64,000 nt of DNA from Ascidiaceihabitans sp. (GTDB lineage: Bacteria; Pseudomonadota; Alphaproteobacteria; Rhodobacterales; Rhodobacteraceae): positions 34,163 to 98,162 of the forward strand of contig JAPKAB010000007.1 in the NCBI GenBank assembly GCA_028825475.1, written 5' to 3'. Made by a program: the position numbers and the translations under genes. A model generated the notes under the pieces. That model saw only the letters and a program-made list of their open reading frames with translations, had not been told where the DNA came from and made no database searches. Of the stretch, positions 37,368-47,221 are shown in pieces. Within the stretch, counting starts at the first letter, position 1; each line of letters starts with the position of its first letter.

Positions 37368-39242
37368 CTATTCCGCTGCGACGCCGGCCTTATCCGCAAT
37401 TGACGAGCGGATAAGGGCGCGTTCTTTTTTCGCTTTTGTTAGGATCGCTGGCTCACGCAGTGAATTGGGGCTTTCCATACGCAGGCCCGCAGGCGCGCGT
37501 CCCAAGTGTACGGCGCTGAGCGCTGACAGAGGGACAGACAGAACAAGGCTGAACACGATTGGCAGCAGCCAAAGTGAGATAAGGCCAGCGCCCAAACCTA
37601 CAACCAGCATCAAACCAATCATCGTCTCAACCCAATGAAACCCGATAAGCGTGCGCAAGGAATGGGCGCGTGCATCGCGTTGTTGAGGGGCCCATCCGTC
37701 TTGACGTCCAAGACCCGCGCGCAGGACGGCGCGTGTTTGTTGCACCATCAAGATGGGGGCGAACAGAATGGACAAGGCCACTTCGACCAGAAACGCCCCA
37801 AGGAATGCAATACGGCCACCGAACAAACGCACTGCTTTGCCATTGGCCGCAATGATGCCCGCACCTGTCAGTTTCGGGACCAGAAGCATTGCGTACATGA
37901 TGAATAGAAAAACAGTGCTGTCGATATGGCTCATCTCTGGGGGCCAATTGGGGAACAGTGGATTTGTCTCGTTAAAGTATTTGATGACGTTGGTTTCTGC
38001 ATCGCGTCCCAGCAATGCCCAGAACACCAGCAATATGAACCACGCAGGCGACATCAGGTAGGCGGCGGCCCCTTGGAACATGTGAAAGCGTGAAACCGGG
38101 TGCAACCCGCGTGTGCCCAGCAGACGCAAATGTTGCAGATTACCACGACACCAACGGCGATCGCGCAGGACGTAGTCGATCAATGTCCCCGGCGTTTCTT
38201 CAAAGCTGCCAGTCACGCGGGGCAAGAACCGCACGCGCCACCCTGCACGGCGCAGGAGGGATGCTTCGACAAAGTCATGGCTTAGGATCAATTGATCGTC
38301 CCCGCGCAGGCCTTTCATGTGTGGCAGACCTGCGGTCGCGGCAAAGGCGCGTGTGCGGATAATGGCGTTGTGGCCCCAGTAGTTGCCTTCGTGTTGTGCC
38401 CAGCGGGCAAGCCCTTCGGCCAACAACCAGCCATAGGCCACGTTTGAGAATTGCTGAATCCGCGCAAATACGGTCTCTGCGCCAATAAGTTGGGGGAAGG
38501 ACTGGATTAGCCCAGCATCTGGATCAGCAGCCAACTCGTCGCAAAGGCGCAAGATTGCGCGGCCCGTCATCAGGCTGTCTGCATCAAGAACCAGCATTGC
38601 GTCATAGTCCGCGCCCCATCCTGTAATCCAGTCAACCAAATTGCCGACCTTCTTATCGGTGTTAATTGTGCGGCGGCGGTAGTGGATGTTGATACCTTGC
38701 GGTGCGCGGGTTTTGAGGGATTGATACGCCTGCCATTCTTGCATCGCTGTCGTGTCGTCCGTGCTGTCGGACAGAATGAACAGCGTGAAGTTATGGGCGG
38801 TTTTGCGTGTTGTTAGATCGTCCAACATTGCGGTGGCATTGCCAAAAACGTCAGCGGGAACCTCGTTGTAAATCGGGACAAGTAAGGCGACTGTCAGCGG
38901 GTCCGTGCTGCAAGGTGCATCGTCGCGTTCACTACGCAAACGCGCAGCAAGCCCGACACCAACGGTGCTGATGGCCATTGTGACCCAAACGAAAGTGACC
39001 CCGATGAGGGACAATAGGAACCATTCCAAAACGGTCATTCCCGCCTGCATCAGCACACCGTGCAAACCCCACATCAAAAGAGCGGTTCCGATGAGGGCGG
39101 GTACGAAGACGCCTAGCCGCCAGATAGGATGACCGCCGCGCGTGATCTCACGCGTGCTTGGGCTGGTCGCGAAATCCTGCTCTGGCATGACCAATGGTGC
39201 AAGCGGCGGCATATCTGCGATGGTATGTTGGTTGTTTTGCAT
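37368..39242 (-). CDS. opgH: Glucans biosynthesis glucosyltransferase MdoH/OpgH
   Basis: VALLVPIYNEVPADVFGNATAMLDDL; DADSLMTGRAILRL; WCRGNLQHLRLL. Confidence 0.93.
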   Translation of the reverse strand: MQNNQHTIADMPPLAPLVMPEQDFATSPSTREITRGGHPIWRLGVFVPALIGTALLMWGLHGVLMQAGMTVLEWFLLSLIGVTFVWVTMAISTVGVGLAARLRSERDDAPCSTDPLTVALLVPIYNEVPADVFGNATAMLDDLTTRKTAHNFTLFILSDSTDDTTAMQEWQAYQSLKTRAPQGINIHYRRRTINTDKKVGNLVDWITGWGADYDAMLVLDADSLMTGRAILRLCDELAADPDAGLIQSFPQLIGAETVFARIQQFSNVAYGWLLAEGLARWAQHEGNYWGHNAIIRTRAFAATAGLPHMKGLRGDDQLILSHDFVEASLLRRAGWRVRFLPRVTGSFEETPGTLIDYVLRDRRWCRGNLQHLRLLGTRGLHPVSRFHMFQGAAAYLMSPAWFILLVFWALLGRDAETNVIKYFNETNPLFPNWPPEMSHIDSTVFLFIMYAMLLVPKLTGAGIIAANGKAVRLFGGRIAFLGAFLVEVALSILFAPILMVQQTRAVLRAGLGRQDGWAPQQRDARAHSLRTLIGFHWVETMIGLMLVVGLGAGLISLWLLPIVFSLVLSVPLSALSAVHLGRAPAGLRMESPNSLREPAILTKAKKERALIRSSIADKAGVAAE

Positions 39243-40759
39243 CAAACAGCGGTCCAACGGTATAGCCAAACCTCAGACAGGGTTTCGCCGTTCAGGCGCA
39301 GTTGAACGCGGAACTCTGCCAATGTTGCCTCGCCTGCGTAAAAGGTGAAGGCAAGGCGTGGCCCACCTGTTTCGGGGTTCATCTGGATAACACCCTCTGA
39401 CACGTCACCGTTCGAGGTGCGAATGATCTTGGTCAGTTGGTTTAGGTCATCTGGCAACCGATCATCGGGTTCAAAATCGATGGTAAAGATGCGCCCGCCT
39501 TCTGGGCGGCCACCTGCAGCAGTGTTAATAACGGCCATCGCTTTCTTAGGCGCAGGATCGTCACCCCAATCCAAGCGGTATGTCATGCGGTGGCTTTGTC
39601 CTGCGAGTAGATCCGCAGCAGGGTGCCAGTAGGCAACGATGTTGTCGTACACCTCTAGATCAGCAGGGATTTCGACAAGCTGAATAGAACCCGCACCCCA
39701 TCCTTCGCCCGGCGTGACCCATAGGGTTGGGCGTTTGTGATAGTGCGCTTCGAGGTCATTGAAGTCGCTAAAGTCGCGTGAACGCTGGCAAAGGCCAAAG
39801 CCTTTGGGATTGTTGTCACCAAATGCGCTGACTTGAAGGGTCAGGGGGTTGGCAAGGGGGCGCCAAATGATTTCGCCCGCACCGTTGTGGATCAGCAATC
39901 CGTCGCTGTCGTGTACAGCTGGGCGGAAATCGTCAAACCGCTGGCGGTCTGTATCGTCGAACAAGAACATAGAAGTCAGCGGTGCAATGCCGATGTGGGA
40001 CATATCGGTGCGTGCAAAGATTTCGGCCTGCACCTGCATCGTTGTTGTGTCGCCATGCGCAATGTCAAAGCGGTAGGCCCCTGTGCAGCTGGGACTGTCG
40101 AGCAGCGCATGGATAATCACATTTTTTGCACCAGCCGTAGGGCGCTCCATCCAAAATGCGGTAAAGTCTGGAAACTCTTCGCCCATTGGATCAGCTGTTT
40201 TAATGGCTAAGCCGCGTGCGGAGAGGCCATAGTTTTGACCATTCCCAATGCCACGAAAATAGCTGGCCCCTTGGAAGACTGCGTATTCTTGAAAGATGGT
40301 TGGCTTTTGTGTTTCGGCGCGTAGGCGCAGGCCCGAATATCCAAGCGTGTCGTCAATCGGGACATCTGGGAATGTGTCTGTGGTGTCGAACACGCCAAGG
40401 TCAAATTTCAGCGGGCGTGCCGCATTGTTTTCGACAACGAATGTCTCAATCCCCTGTGGGAAATAAAGACCGGGTGGGAAAACGTCGACGCGGTGTGGTG
40501 AATCGGATCCTTCCCAAAGTGCATTGCGGGCGTCGAACCAGATCATGCGGTATTCGTCGTAGGATAGGTTGCGCCATTGCTCTGGGATCAAAGGGCGGGG
40601 GGCATAGGGTTGTGCTGCCAGTGCCCGCGCGCGGTCTGCGACGGTGCTAGCGTCAAACGCGTTACCTGCGCCAAGTTGCAAACCAGGTTCATCTGCCCAA
40701 GACATTGATGGGATGGCGGCAAGTGCCGCGATGGATGCAAGTGCTTCGCGTCTTAGCAT
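39242..40759 (-). CDS. Periplasmic glucan biosynthesis protein MdoG/OpgG (or OpgD) family
   Basis: LIPEQWRNLSYDEYRMIWFDARNALW; EYAVFQGASYFRGIGNGQNYGLSARGLAI. Confidence 0.9.
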   Translation of the reverse strand: MLRREALASIAALAAIPSMSWADEPGLQLGAGNAFDASTVADRARALAAQPYAPRPLIPEQWRNLSYDEYRMIWFDARNALWEGSDSPHRVDVFPPGLYFPQGIETFVVENNAARPLKFDLGVFDTTDTFPDVPIDDTLGYSGLRLRAETQKPTIFQEYAVFQGASYFRGIGNGQNYGLSARGLAIKTADPMGEEFPDFTAFWMERPTAGAKNVIIHALLDSPSCTGAYRFDIAHGDTTTMQVQAEIFARTDMSHIGIAPLTSMFLFDDTDRQRFDDFRPAVHDSDGLLIHNGAGEIIWRPLANPLTLQVSAFGDNNPKGFGLCQRSRDFSDFNDLEAHYHKRPTLWVTPGEGWGAGSIQLVEIPADLEVYDNIVAYWHPAADLLAGQSHRMTYRLDWGDDPAPKKAMAVINTAAGGRPEGGRIFTIDFEPDDRLPDDLNQLTKIIRTSNGDVSEGVIQMNPETGGPRLAFTFYAGEATLAEFRVQLRLNGETLSEVWLYRWTAV

Positions 40760-41985
40760 TATTTCACGACCTTCCATGGCTGCGATTTAAACCAGCCTGC
40801 GCCATAAGCAGTTGCCATAAGGATCGCAGCGCCCGCAAGATTGACCAACAATACGGTCACAGTAGCACGACCGATAATGTCCATGACGAAGCCCATGATG
40901 CGTGCGGTGAACATGCTGACGACGAATACGGCCAAGGATTGCTGGCCAACCTTCAGGATGATTGCCAAACATTTTGCCCAAACACTTGCCAGTGCGGTTT
41001 TTCCGCGTGGCAGCAGGTTGTTGCCTTTGTCCCCTGCCGCGACCCAGCAAAGATAGGCAAGGGCGAGGAAGTGAACGTAGCGCAACACGCCAAAGCTTGA
41101 TTTATCAATGAGTGGTTTGATGAGGATACGGATATCTTTTGCCCAATCAAAACCAAATTCACGAACGCCGATGTTCGAAAGTGGAATGTTGGCGAGAACA
41201 AGGAAGGCTGCGAATAGAATCAGCCCTTTGTTCACAGGTGGCTTTGGCAGCCATCCGCGCATAAATGCAAAACCTGTGAAAAAGATTAGTTGCCAGCCGA
41301 ATGGATTGAAGAACCATGGTCTATCGCTCCAAGGTTCTGCAGGGAACCCGATGTAGAATTGGCTCAGGCCAAGTTGTTCAAGCAGTGAACGCTGTGCAAG
41401 TGTCCAAACCCCCAAGATGAATGCGGCCACCAGCCATTTGTTCACCTTGGCCAAGGCCATGATGATTGGCATCAAAAGCAGCACGATCATATACATCGGT
41501 AGAATGTCAAAATAGTTCGGCACATAGCGCAACGTCATAAAGCTAAGCAGAATGTTGGGATTTTCCCACAGCTCACTTTCAACAAAGACGGGCCACAGGT
41601 TTAGCTGTCCCCAGTAGTTGCGCACGCCCAATCCAGAATCGGTCAGTGCAACGGTCAGTGCAAGCGTTGCGAAGAACAGGCCAACATGGGCCCAGTAAAC
41701 TTGCCAAACGCGGAACCCCACGCGGGCAGTCGCCAACCGCCAGCCAACCGTGTCATACCCGCGCCCGAACGCAATCGCGCTTGCCATGCCTGAGCAAAAG
41801 ACAAAGATTTCGGTCGCATCCGAAAATCCCCAACGGGCAGGGATCCAACTGGTTAAGAAATTACCGGGGGTATGCGCCATCAGGATGATGAACATTGCAA
41901 TTCCGCGGAAAAAATCCAGACGCAGATCGCGCACCCGTGGCGCTGAGGGCGTTGGGCGTGGGGCAGTTGTGGGCGTTGATGTCAT
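40759..41985 (-). CDS. opgC: OpgC-family succinyl/acyltransferase membrane protein
   Basis: RDLRLDFFRGIAMFIILMAHTPGNFLTSWIPARWGFSDATEIFVFCSGMASAIAFG; opgC-G-H operon context. Confidence 0.88.
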   Translation of the reverse strand: MTSTPTTAPRPTPSAPRVRDLRLDFFRGIAMFIILMAHTPGNFLTSWIPARWGFSDATEIFVFCSGMASAIAFGRGYDTVGWRLATARVGFRVWQVYWAHVGLFFATLALTVALTDSGLGVRNYWGQLNLWPVFVESELWENPNILLSFMTLRYVPNYFDILPMYMIVLLLMPIIMALAKVNKWLVAAFILGVWTLAQRSLLEQLGLSQFYIGFPAEPWSDRPWFFNPFGWQLIFFTGFAFMRGWLPKPPVNKGLILFAAFLVLANIPLSNIGVREFGFDWAKDIRILIKPLIDKSSFGVLRYVHFLALAYLCWVAAGDKGNNLLPRGKTALASVWAKCLAIILKVGQQSLAVFVVSMFTARIMGFVMDIIGRATVTVLLVNLAGAAILMATAYGAGWFKSQPWKVVK

Positions 41986-42031
41986 GATGTCGCTTTATGG
42001 TGATCTACTGTAGCGTCAAGGAAAATGCTGT

Positions 42032-43381
42032 TTATTGCGCAGGAATTCGGCGCAGATCTGCAAGGTTGGCAAATCTTGTAGCAGTAAACCGATCCTCATT
42101 ACCCGCGCGTTGGGACAGTCGTTCTGCAAGAATGGCTTCGGCTTGATCCATGCGACCGGCGCGAATACCTGCATCGATTGTCATGCGCTCAAAAACATCG
42201 CGCTGGGCGTGACTGCCCCCGATTGTTTGCATGGTGGGGCGTGCAGCTGCCAGATTGCTAAAGGCGTCGTTATAGCGCCCTTCGGAAAAGGCATTGAGCC
42301 CATCCATTGCTGCCAGCCCGGGGTCTTTGTAGCGCACTGACATATCGCCGATTTCTGCGGCGTCACGTGCAAAGCGTGCTGCCATCTCCGCTTTTGCATC
42401 TGTGCGATCTGCGCCAGCCAAGGCCAACATGTAATGCAGGTCTGCGAATACAACGCATCCATCATCTGTTCGGTTTTGCGAAAAATCAGCCAGTTCATTC
42501 CAACGGCCTGCGACGTCCACGCCTTCGAGTTCTAGGCGCATAAGCAATGATGTGGCGTTTGCGATGTCGCGGTAATCATCGGTTTTGTCTTCGCGCACTT
42601 GGGTGTCGTAAAGGGCCATCGCCACATCCAATTCGCCGCGATCCATGTGCAACAGCGCCTTGTGCCACCAAACGTGATAGCTGAAGTTGTTACAGTGGTC
42701 CCAAGCGGCGCAGTTGTTTTCGATTAGGCGGATGCCTGTGTCTGGTTGTGCCGTCATGTCATGAACGTGGGCTACGGCGTGTAGGCCCCATGCGTCATCT
42801 GGTGCGTATTCTAGTGCTTGAAGACCTGTGCGCTCAGCAGCACCGTAGTCACCTGTTTCCTCCAGGGTGAAAGCATGACACCCCAGTGCGTAACCGCGCA
42901 ATGCATGGTCAGCATCGTGCGCTTTCAACACCCGTTCGATTGAACGGCGCATTCCTGTCCCGTCACCCAGTATAAAGCGAATGCCATGGCTGACCTTGGC
43001 GCTTAGTGTGTCTTGGGGGGCGTCCTGCAAAATGGCTTCCATTGCCGCAATTGCGCCTGTTGGCTTACCATCAAGCCAGAAATTCAACGCATCCACCCAA
43101 CCACGGTCACGTGCATTTCCGCCGTGTTCACGCAGCTTTTGATTGGCTATTTTTCCGGCCTCATGCGCAACGGCCAACAATTCCTTGCGACCCATCATGA
43201 TCATGAAAAGACCGCGTGCGGCGTGCCCCATTGCAAAGTTTGGGTTTGCTTCAAGAAGAGCACCCAAGTGAACAGGTGTCTTTTTGCCGTGGGACAAGAA
43301 CCCGTGCACGACGCCGTTCCAATCATCTAGTTGGCTTTGCTCTGATAGGCTTACGGGGCTGTTACAAATGTCGTGCATCAT
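42032..43381 (-). CDS. Tetratricopeptide-repeat (TTC38-like) protein
   Basis: 449 aa helical-repeat protein; GYALGCHAFTLEETGDYGAAERTGLQALEYAPDDAWGLHAVAHVHDM. Confidence 0.8.
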   Translation of the reverse strand: MMHDICNSPVSLSEQSQLDDWNGVVHGFLSHGKKTPVHLGALLEANPNFAMGHAARGLFMIMMGRKELLAVAHEAGKIANQKLREHGGNARDRGWVDALNFWLDGKPTGAIAAMEAILQDAPQDTLSAKVSHGIRFILGDGTGMRRSIERVLKAHDADHALRGYALGCHAFTLEETGDYGAAERTGLQALEYAPDDAWGLHAVAHVHDMTAQPDTGIRLIENNCAAWDHCNNFSYHVWWHKALLHMDRGELDVAMALYDTQVREDKTDDYRDIANATSLLMRLELEGVDVAGRWNELADFSQNRTDDGCVVFADLHYMLALAGADRTDAKAEMAARFARDAAEIGDMSVRYKDPGLAAMDGLNAFSEGRYNDAFSNLAAARPTMQTIGGSHAQRDVFERMTIDAGIRAGRMDQAEAILAERLSQRAGNEDRFTATRFANLADLRRIPAQ

Positions 43382-43570
43382 CTGGCGTGGACCTTTTCAC
43401 GGGGTAAGTGTTGGTCCATTTTTAGCTGATTTATTTGGCCAAGATAGCGTTCACAGGCTTGGCACACGCAACCGTGAATTCAGCGGCGCGTTTCGTGAGG
43501 TACATGACAAATTCCATGCGGAAGCGGCGGGAAACCGCCCGTAGAAACGCAGAATTGGCTGCTAATTCGG

Positions 43571-44782
43571 CTATTTAGGTGTCTTGAGTGTTTCAAGAAT
43601 GCTGTCGGTATCCTGCCCGCAACGGGGTGGGGCCGATCGATATTGAACTGGCGTGCGCGACAGCTTCAGGGGATTCGCCAATAGCTGGACATTTCCACCA
43701 TCGATGCCGTCCGCTGCAACATCAACGATGGTGCCACGCGCGGTTGCCTGATCCGAATTCAGCGCTTCATCAATGGTATGAATTGGTCCGACCGGAACCT
43801 TCACGCTTTGCAGCTTTTCCAAAATTTCTGCCTTGGTCATTGTGGCGAGTGTTTCGCGCAGCTGAGGGGTTAGTGTTTCACGGTGTTCGATGCGGCCCGA
43901 ATTGGTTTTGTATTTGTCCGCAGCCCCCAGATCAGAACGGCCGATCACATCACAGAACCTAGCGAATTGTGAATCGTTGCCAACGGCAACCAAGATATGG
44001 CCATCGCTGGCGGCGAAGGCGTCATACGGTACGATATTAGGGTGTGCATTTCCACGCCGAATGGGGGCATTGCCAGATGTCAGGTAATTGGTCCCCTCAT
44101 TGATGAGCCACGCCATTGACGCGTCAACAAGGCTAAGGTCGATGTGCTGTCCTTCGCCCGTTTTGTCGCGGTGGCGCAGGGCTGCAAGAATGCCGATGGT
44201 TGCGTACATTCCGCACATCACATCCGCGATGCCGACGCCAACTTTGGTTGGGACACCTTCGGGGTCGCCAGTTAGGGACATAACGCCACCGAACCCTTGG
44301 GCCATCAAATCATAACCGGGTTGATCGCGGTTTGGGCCCGTTTGACCAAAGCCAGAGATAGAGCAGTAAACCACGCTTGGATGGGCCTTCATCAGCGATT
44401 TGTGGTCTAGGCCATATTTGACCAATCCATCGGGCTTATAGTTCTCAATAATGATGTCTGCGCGTGCCGCGAGTTGGTGGATGATCGCTTGTCCTTCTTG
44501 GGTCGAAATGTCGACCGCGATGGATTGTTTGTTCCGATTGGCCGCCATGAAATAAGCGCTAAGGTCTGTGGATGTACCGTCAGGGTTTTTAGCAAAGTTG
44601 GGGCCCCAACCGCGGGTATCATCACCGCCGGTTTTTGGGTTTTCGACTTTGATGATCGTCGCGCCGAAATCACCCAACAATTGCGTGGCGGTTGGCCCTG
44701 CAAGGATGCGGCTTAGGTCCAGAACGAAAATGTCGCCAAGCGCAGTTGGAGTTTCAGAGGAGGCGTCAAATCCGGCCATCAT
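43571..44782 (-). CDS. CaiB/BaiF family III CoA-transferase
   Basis: LGDIFVLDLSRILAGPTATQLLGDFGATIIKVENP; YCSISGFGQTGPNRDQPGYDLMAQGFGG. Confidence 0.92.
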   Translation of the reverse strand: MMAGFDASSETPTALGDIFVLDLSRILAGPTATQLLGDFGATIIKVENPKTGGDDTRGWGPNFAKNPDGTSTDLSAYFMAANRNKQSIAVDISTQEGQAIIHQLAARADIIIENYKPDGLVKYGLDHKSLMKAHPSVVYCSISGFGQTGPNRDQPGYDLMAQGFGGVMSLTGDPEGVPTKVGVGIADVMCGMYATIGILAALRHRDKTGEGQHIDLSLVDASMAWLINEGTNYLTSGNAPIRRGNAHPNIVPYDAFAASDGHILVAVGNDSQFARFCDVIGRSDLGAADKYKTNSGRIEHRETLTPQLRETLATMTKAEILEKLQSVKVPVGPIHTIDEALNSDQATARGTIVDVAADGIDGGNVQLLANPLKLSRTPVQYRSAPPRCGQDTDSILETLKTPK

Positions 44783-46382
44783 AGGCACCTTTTTCAATAA
44801 CAGCTGCAATCACTGTAAACTCTTGTGCCTTCAGCGCAGCCTTCAGCGCAACCCGCAATTCGTCGCGGGAGTCGACAGTATGACCATTCCCACCAAATGC
44901 TTTGCCCATCGCCGCGAAATCGTGCTGTGCGAAGTCGACGCCATTGTTGGTCAGTTGGCGCTGACGTTGCTTCAACTCAATCAATGCAAGGGAGGCATCA
45001 ACGAAGACCACGAAAATCGTATTTAGGTTCAGTTCCTTGGCCGTTGTCAGTTCACCCGCAACCATCAAGAAGCCTGCATCACCACAAAAGCTAACCATAG
45101 TGCGGTCCGGTTCGATAAAATGCGCACCAATCGCAAGTGGGATGGCACAGCCCATCGTGCAAAGGGCAGAGGACTGCATCAATCCGCGCGGCGCGTAACA
45201 TTCCCACATTTGGCTTAGCAAAATGCGGTGTGCGCCGCTGTCGAGGGTGGCAAGCGTATCTCTTGGCAGTTCTTCGCGGCAGACATCGACAACGGCTGCA
45301 GGCCCCCATGCGTCGTCTTTGGGAAATGCGGCTGCGAGGGCCGATTTCGTTTGCTTGATTTGCCCATCCGCCCAAACACTGCGTGGCGTTGCAGCAGCAT
45401 TTAGGGCGTTAAGTGTCGCGGGCGTGTTGCCGATAATGTTTAGCGTCGCTTGGTGCATATAGTGGTGGTTTGGAACCGCAGTTATGTCGATCACGTTAAC
45501 CTGCGAAGCGTCCCAGATGTTTTGCCAGCCCGGGCGCATCTCAATAGGGTCATAGCCGGCACAGATGATAAGGTCCGCTTCTTTGATCAGTGGCAACAGA
45601 TGGGTGTCGGCCAATGGGGACAGGCCCGCGCCACCAAGGGCAAGCGCGTGATCTTCGGGCAGCAATCCCTTTGCTTTATATGTGGTGACGACAGGAATGG
45701 CGAAACGTTCTGCCATTTCGGTCAATGCAGCGGCGGCATCTTCGTTGACGGCATCCAGACCTGCGATAATGACGGGACGGTTGGCTGCGCTTAACCAGTC
45801 TGCCGCTTGATCCAAAACATGTTGGGCTGGGATCACTGGCGCTGCGGGTGCGCGCGCGAATGGTGCTATGGCTGGAACCTGTGCAACCGCTACGGCGATT
45901 GGCAGGTCGATGTGAACAGGGCCGGGGCGACCCTCAAGTGCTATACTGACGGCTTTGTCGGCGATGATATGCGCGGCACCAGCGTTGAAGGTAAAACTGG
46001 CTTTGGTGATGGGCGTGAACACGGCGGTTTGGTCTAGCACTTGGTGCGTGTATGACTGTGCCTCGTCCGCATCGACGGCACCTGCGATAACTATCAAAGG
46101 CACGCGATCTTGATGGGCATTGGCCACTGCATTGACGCCGTTCAACGCGCCGGGGCCAACTGTGGCCACTAAAATGCCCGGGGCACCGGTGCGATGCCAT
46201 GCACCTTCGGCCATGAATGCTGCTGCATTTTCGTGTTTGGCTAGGACGAACTGAATGCCTGCAGCCTCAAGCGCATCAATGATCGTTAGGACTTCACCAC
46301 CTGGCATACCAAAAGCTACGCGACAGCCCGCGGCATATAGGCGTTGGGCAAGGGCATCAGCGGCGCGAATGGTGGCGGTCAT
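44766..46382 (-). CDS. Thiamine-pyrophosphate-binding protein (acetolactate synthase-like decarboxylase family)
   Basis: AFGMPGGEVLTIIDALEAAGIQFVLAKHENAAAFMAEG; FCGDAGFLMVAGELTTAKELNLNTIFVV. Confidence 0.88.
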   Translation of the reverse strand: MTATIRAADALAQRLYAAGCRVAFGMPGGEVLTIIDALEAAGIQFVLAKHENAAAFMAEGAWHRTGAPGILVATVGPGALNGVNAVANAHQDRVPLIVIAGAVDADEAQSYTHQVLDQTAVFTPITKASFTFNAGAAHIIADKAVSIALEGRPGPVHIDLPIAVAVAQVPAIAPFARAPAAPVIPAQHVLDQAADWLSAANRPVIIAGLDAVNEDAAAALTEMAERFAIPVVTTYKAKGLLPEDHALALGGAGLSPLADTHLLPLIKEADLIICAGYDPIEMRPGWQNIWDASQVNVIDITAVPNHHYMHQATLNIIGNTPATLNALNAAATPRSVWADGQIKQTKSALAAAFPKDDAWGPAAVVDVCREELPRDTLATLDSGAHRILLSQMWECYAPRGLMQSSALCTMGCAIPLAIGAHFIEPDRTMVSFCGDAGFLMVAGELTTAKELNLNTIFVVFVDASLALIELKQRQRQLTNNGVDFAQHDFAAMGKAFGGNGHTVDSRDELRVALKAALKAQEFTVIAAVIEKGAYDGRI

Positions 46383-46470
46383 GGGGGAGTGCTCCAATTG
46401 GGTTAAGCAGAAATTGCATGATGGCAAACCTGTAGCAAGTGACAGTTGCGTGCAAAATATTTCAAAAGAA

Positions 46471-46495
46471 AAGGCCGCGCAATTTGCGCGGCCTT
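46471..46495 (-). terminator. Intrinsic terminator downstream of gcrA
   Basis: Perfect inverted repeat AAGGCCGCGCAA-T-TTGCGCGGCCTT, T-rich tract on minus-strand 3' side. Confidence 0.65.
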
Positions 46496-46551
46496 GAATT
46501 CTTGATCAACGATTTGAATTTAGGCGGGGTGCCTCAAATTCACGCTTATTG

Positions 46552-47118
46552 TTAGCGGCGACGATCGCGGCGCGCGCTCATTGGTTGGAATGCAACGCCA
46601 ACGTGGGCTTCGCAATATGGTTTGCCCTGTTGAACAGTCAGACCACAGAACCAAAAGTCTTCGGTTGCTGGATCGCCAACCGGCCATTTGCACGTGCGCT
46701 CTGTCAATTCCATCAAAGTCAGCTTCTTCGCTTTCTTTTCGATTTCATTGACCTTGGCCAAAGCCTCTGGGCTGATTTCATTTGCAGATGGCTGCGGTGG
46801 CAGCGGCTGACCTGCAGGGATGATCATCTTGCGCGCAGGCAAGTTAGATTTAGGTAAGTTCGGATCAACTGGCTTAATCGCCGGTTCCGTTCTCATCTCT
46901 ACCTTAGGCTTGGCAGGTGCCTTTGGGGCTGCTTTTGGTTTTGCATCCGCTTTGGTTGCGGTGCTTGTGGTCGTGCGATTGGATAGGCCCAAGCGATGCA
47001 CCTTACCGATAACGGCATTGCGGGTCACGCCGCCCAATTCTTTTGCGATCTGGCTGGCCGATTGGCCTTCGCCCCACATCTTTTTCAGTACTTCAACGCG
47101 GTCGTCAGTCCAGGACAT
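46552..47118 (-). CDS. gcrA: Cell-cycle regulator GcrA
   Basis: MSWTDDRVEVLKKMWGEGQSASQIAKELGGVTRNAVIGKVHRLGLSNR; C-terminal CKWPVGDPATEDFWFCG. Confidence 0.95.
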   Translation of the reverse strand: MSWTDDRVEVLKKMWGEGQSASQIAKELGGVTRNAVIGKVHRLGLSNRTTTSTATKADAKPKAAPKAPAKPKVEMRTEPAIKPVDPNLPKSNLPARKMIIPAGQPLPPQPSANEISPEALAKVNEIEKKAKKLTLMELTERTCKWPVGDPATEDFWFCGLTVQQGKPYCEAHVGVAFQPMSARRDRRR

Positions 47119-47134
47119 AGGGTTTCCCTAAGCT

Positions 47135-47163
47135 AAAAAGCGACCCATCGGTGGGGCCGCTTT
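47135..47163 (-). terminator. Intrinsic terminator downstream of the DMT transporter
   Basis: Minus strand AAAGCGGCCCCACCGATGGGTCGCTTTTT. Confidence 0.55.
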
Positions 47164-47221
47164 GGGGTGTTGTTCAGCGTGCTATTCTAATGGTTCTGTT
47201 GGCGGTGACAAGCATGATACG

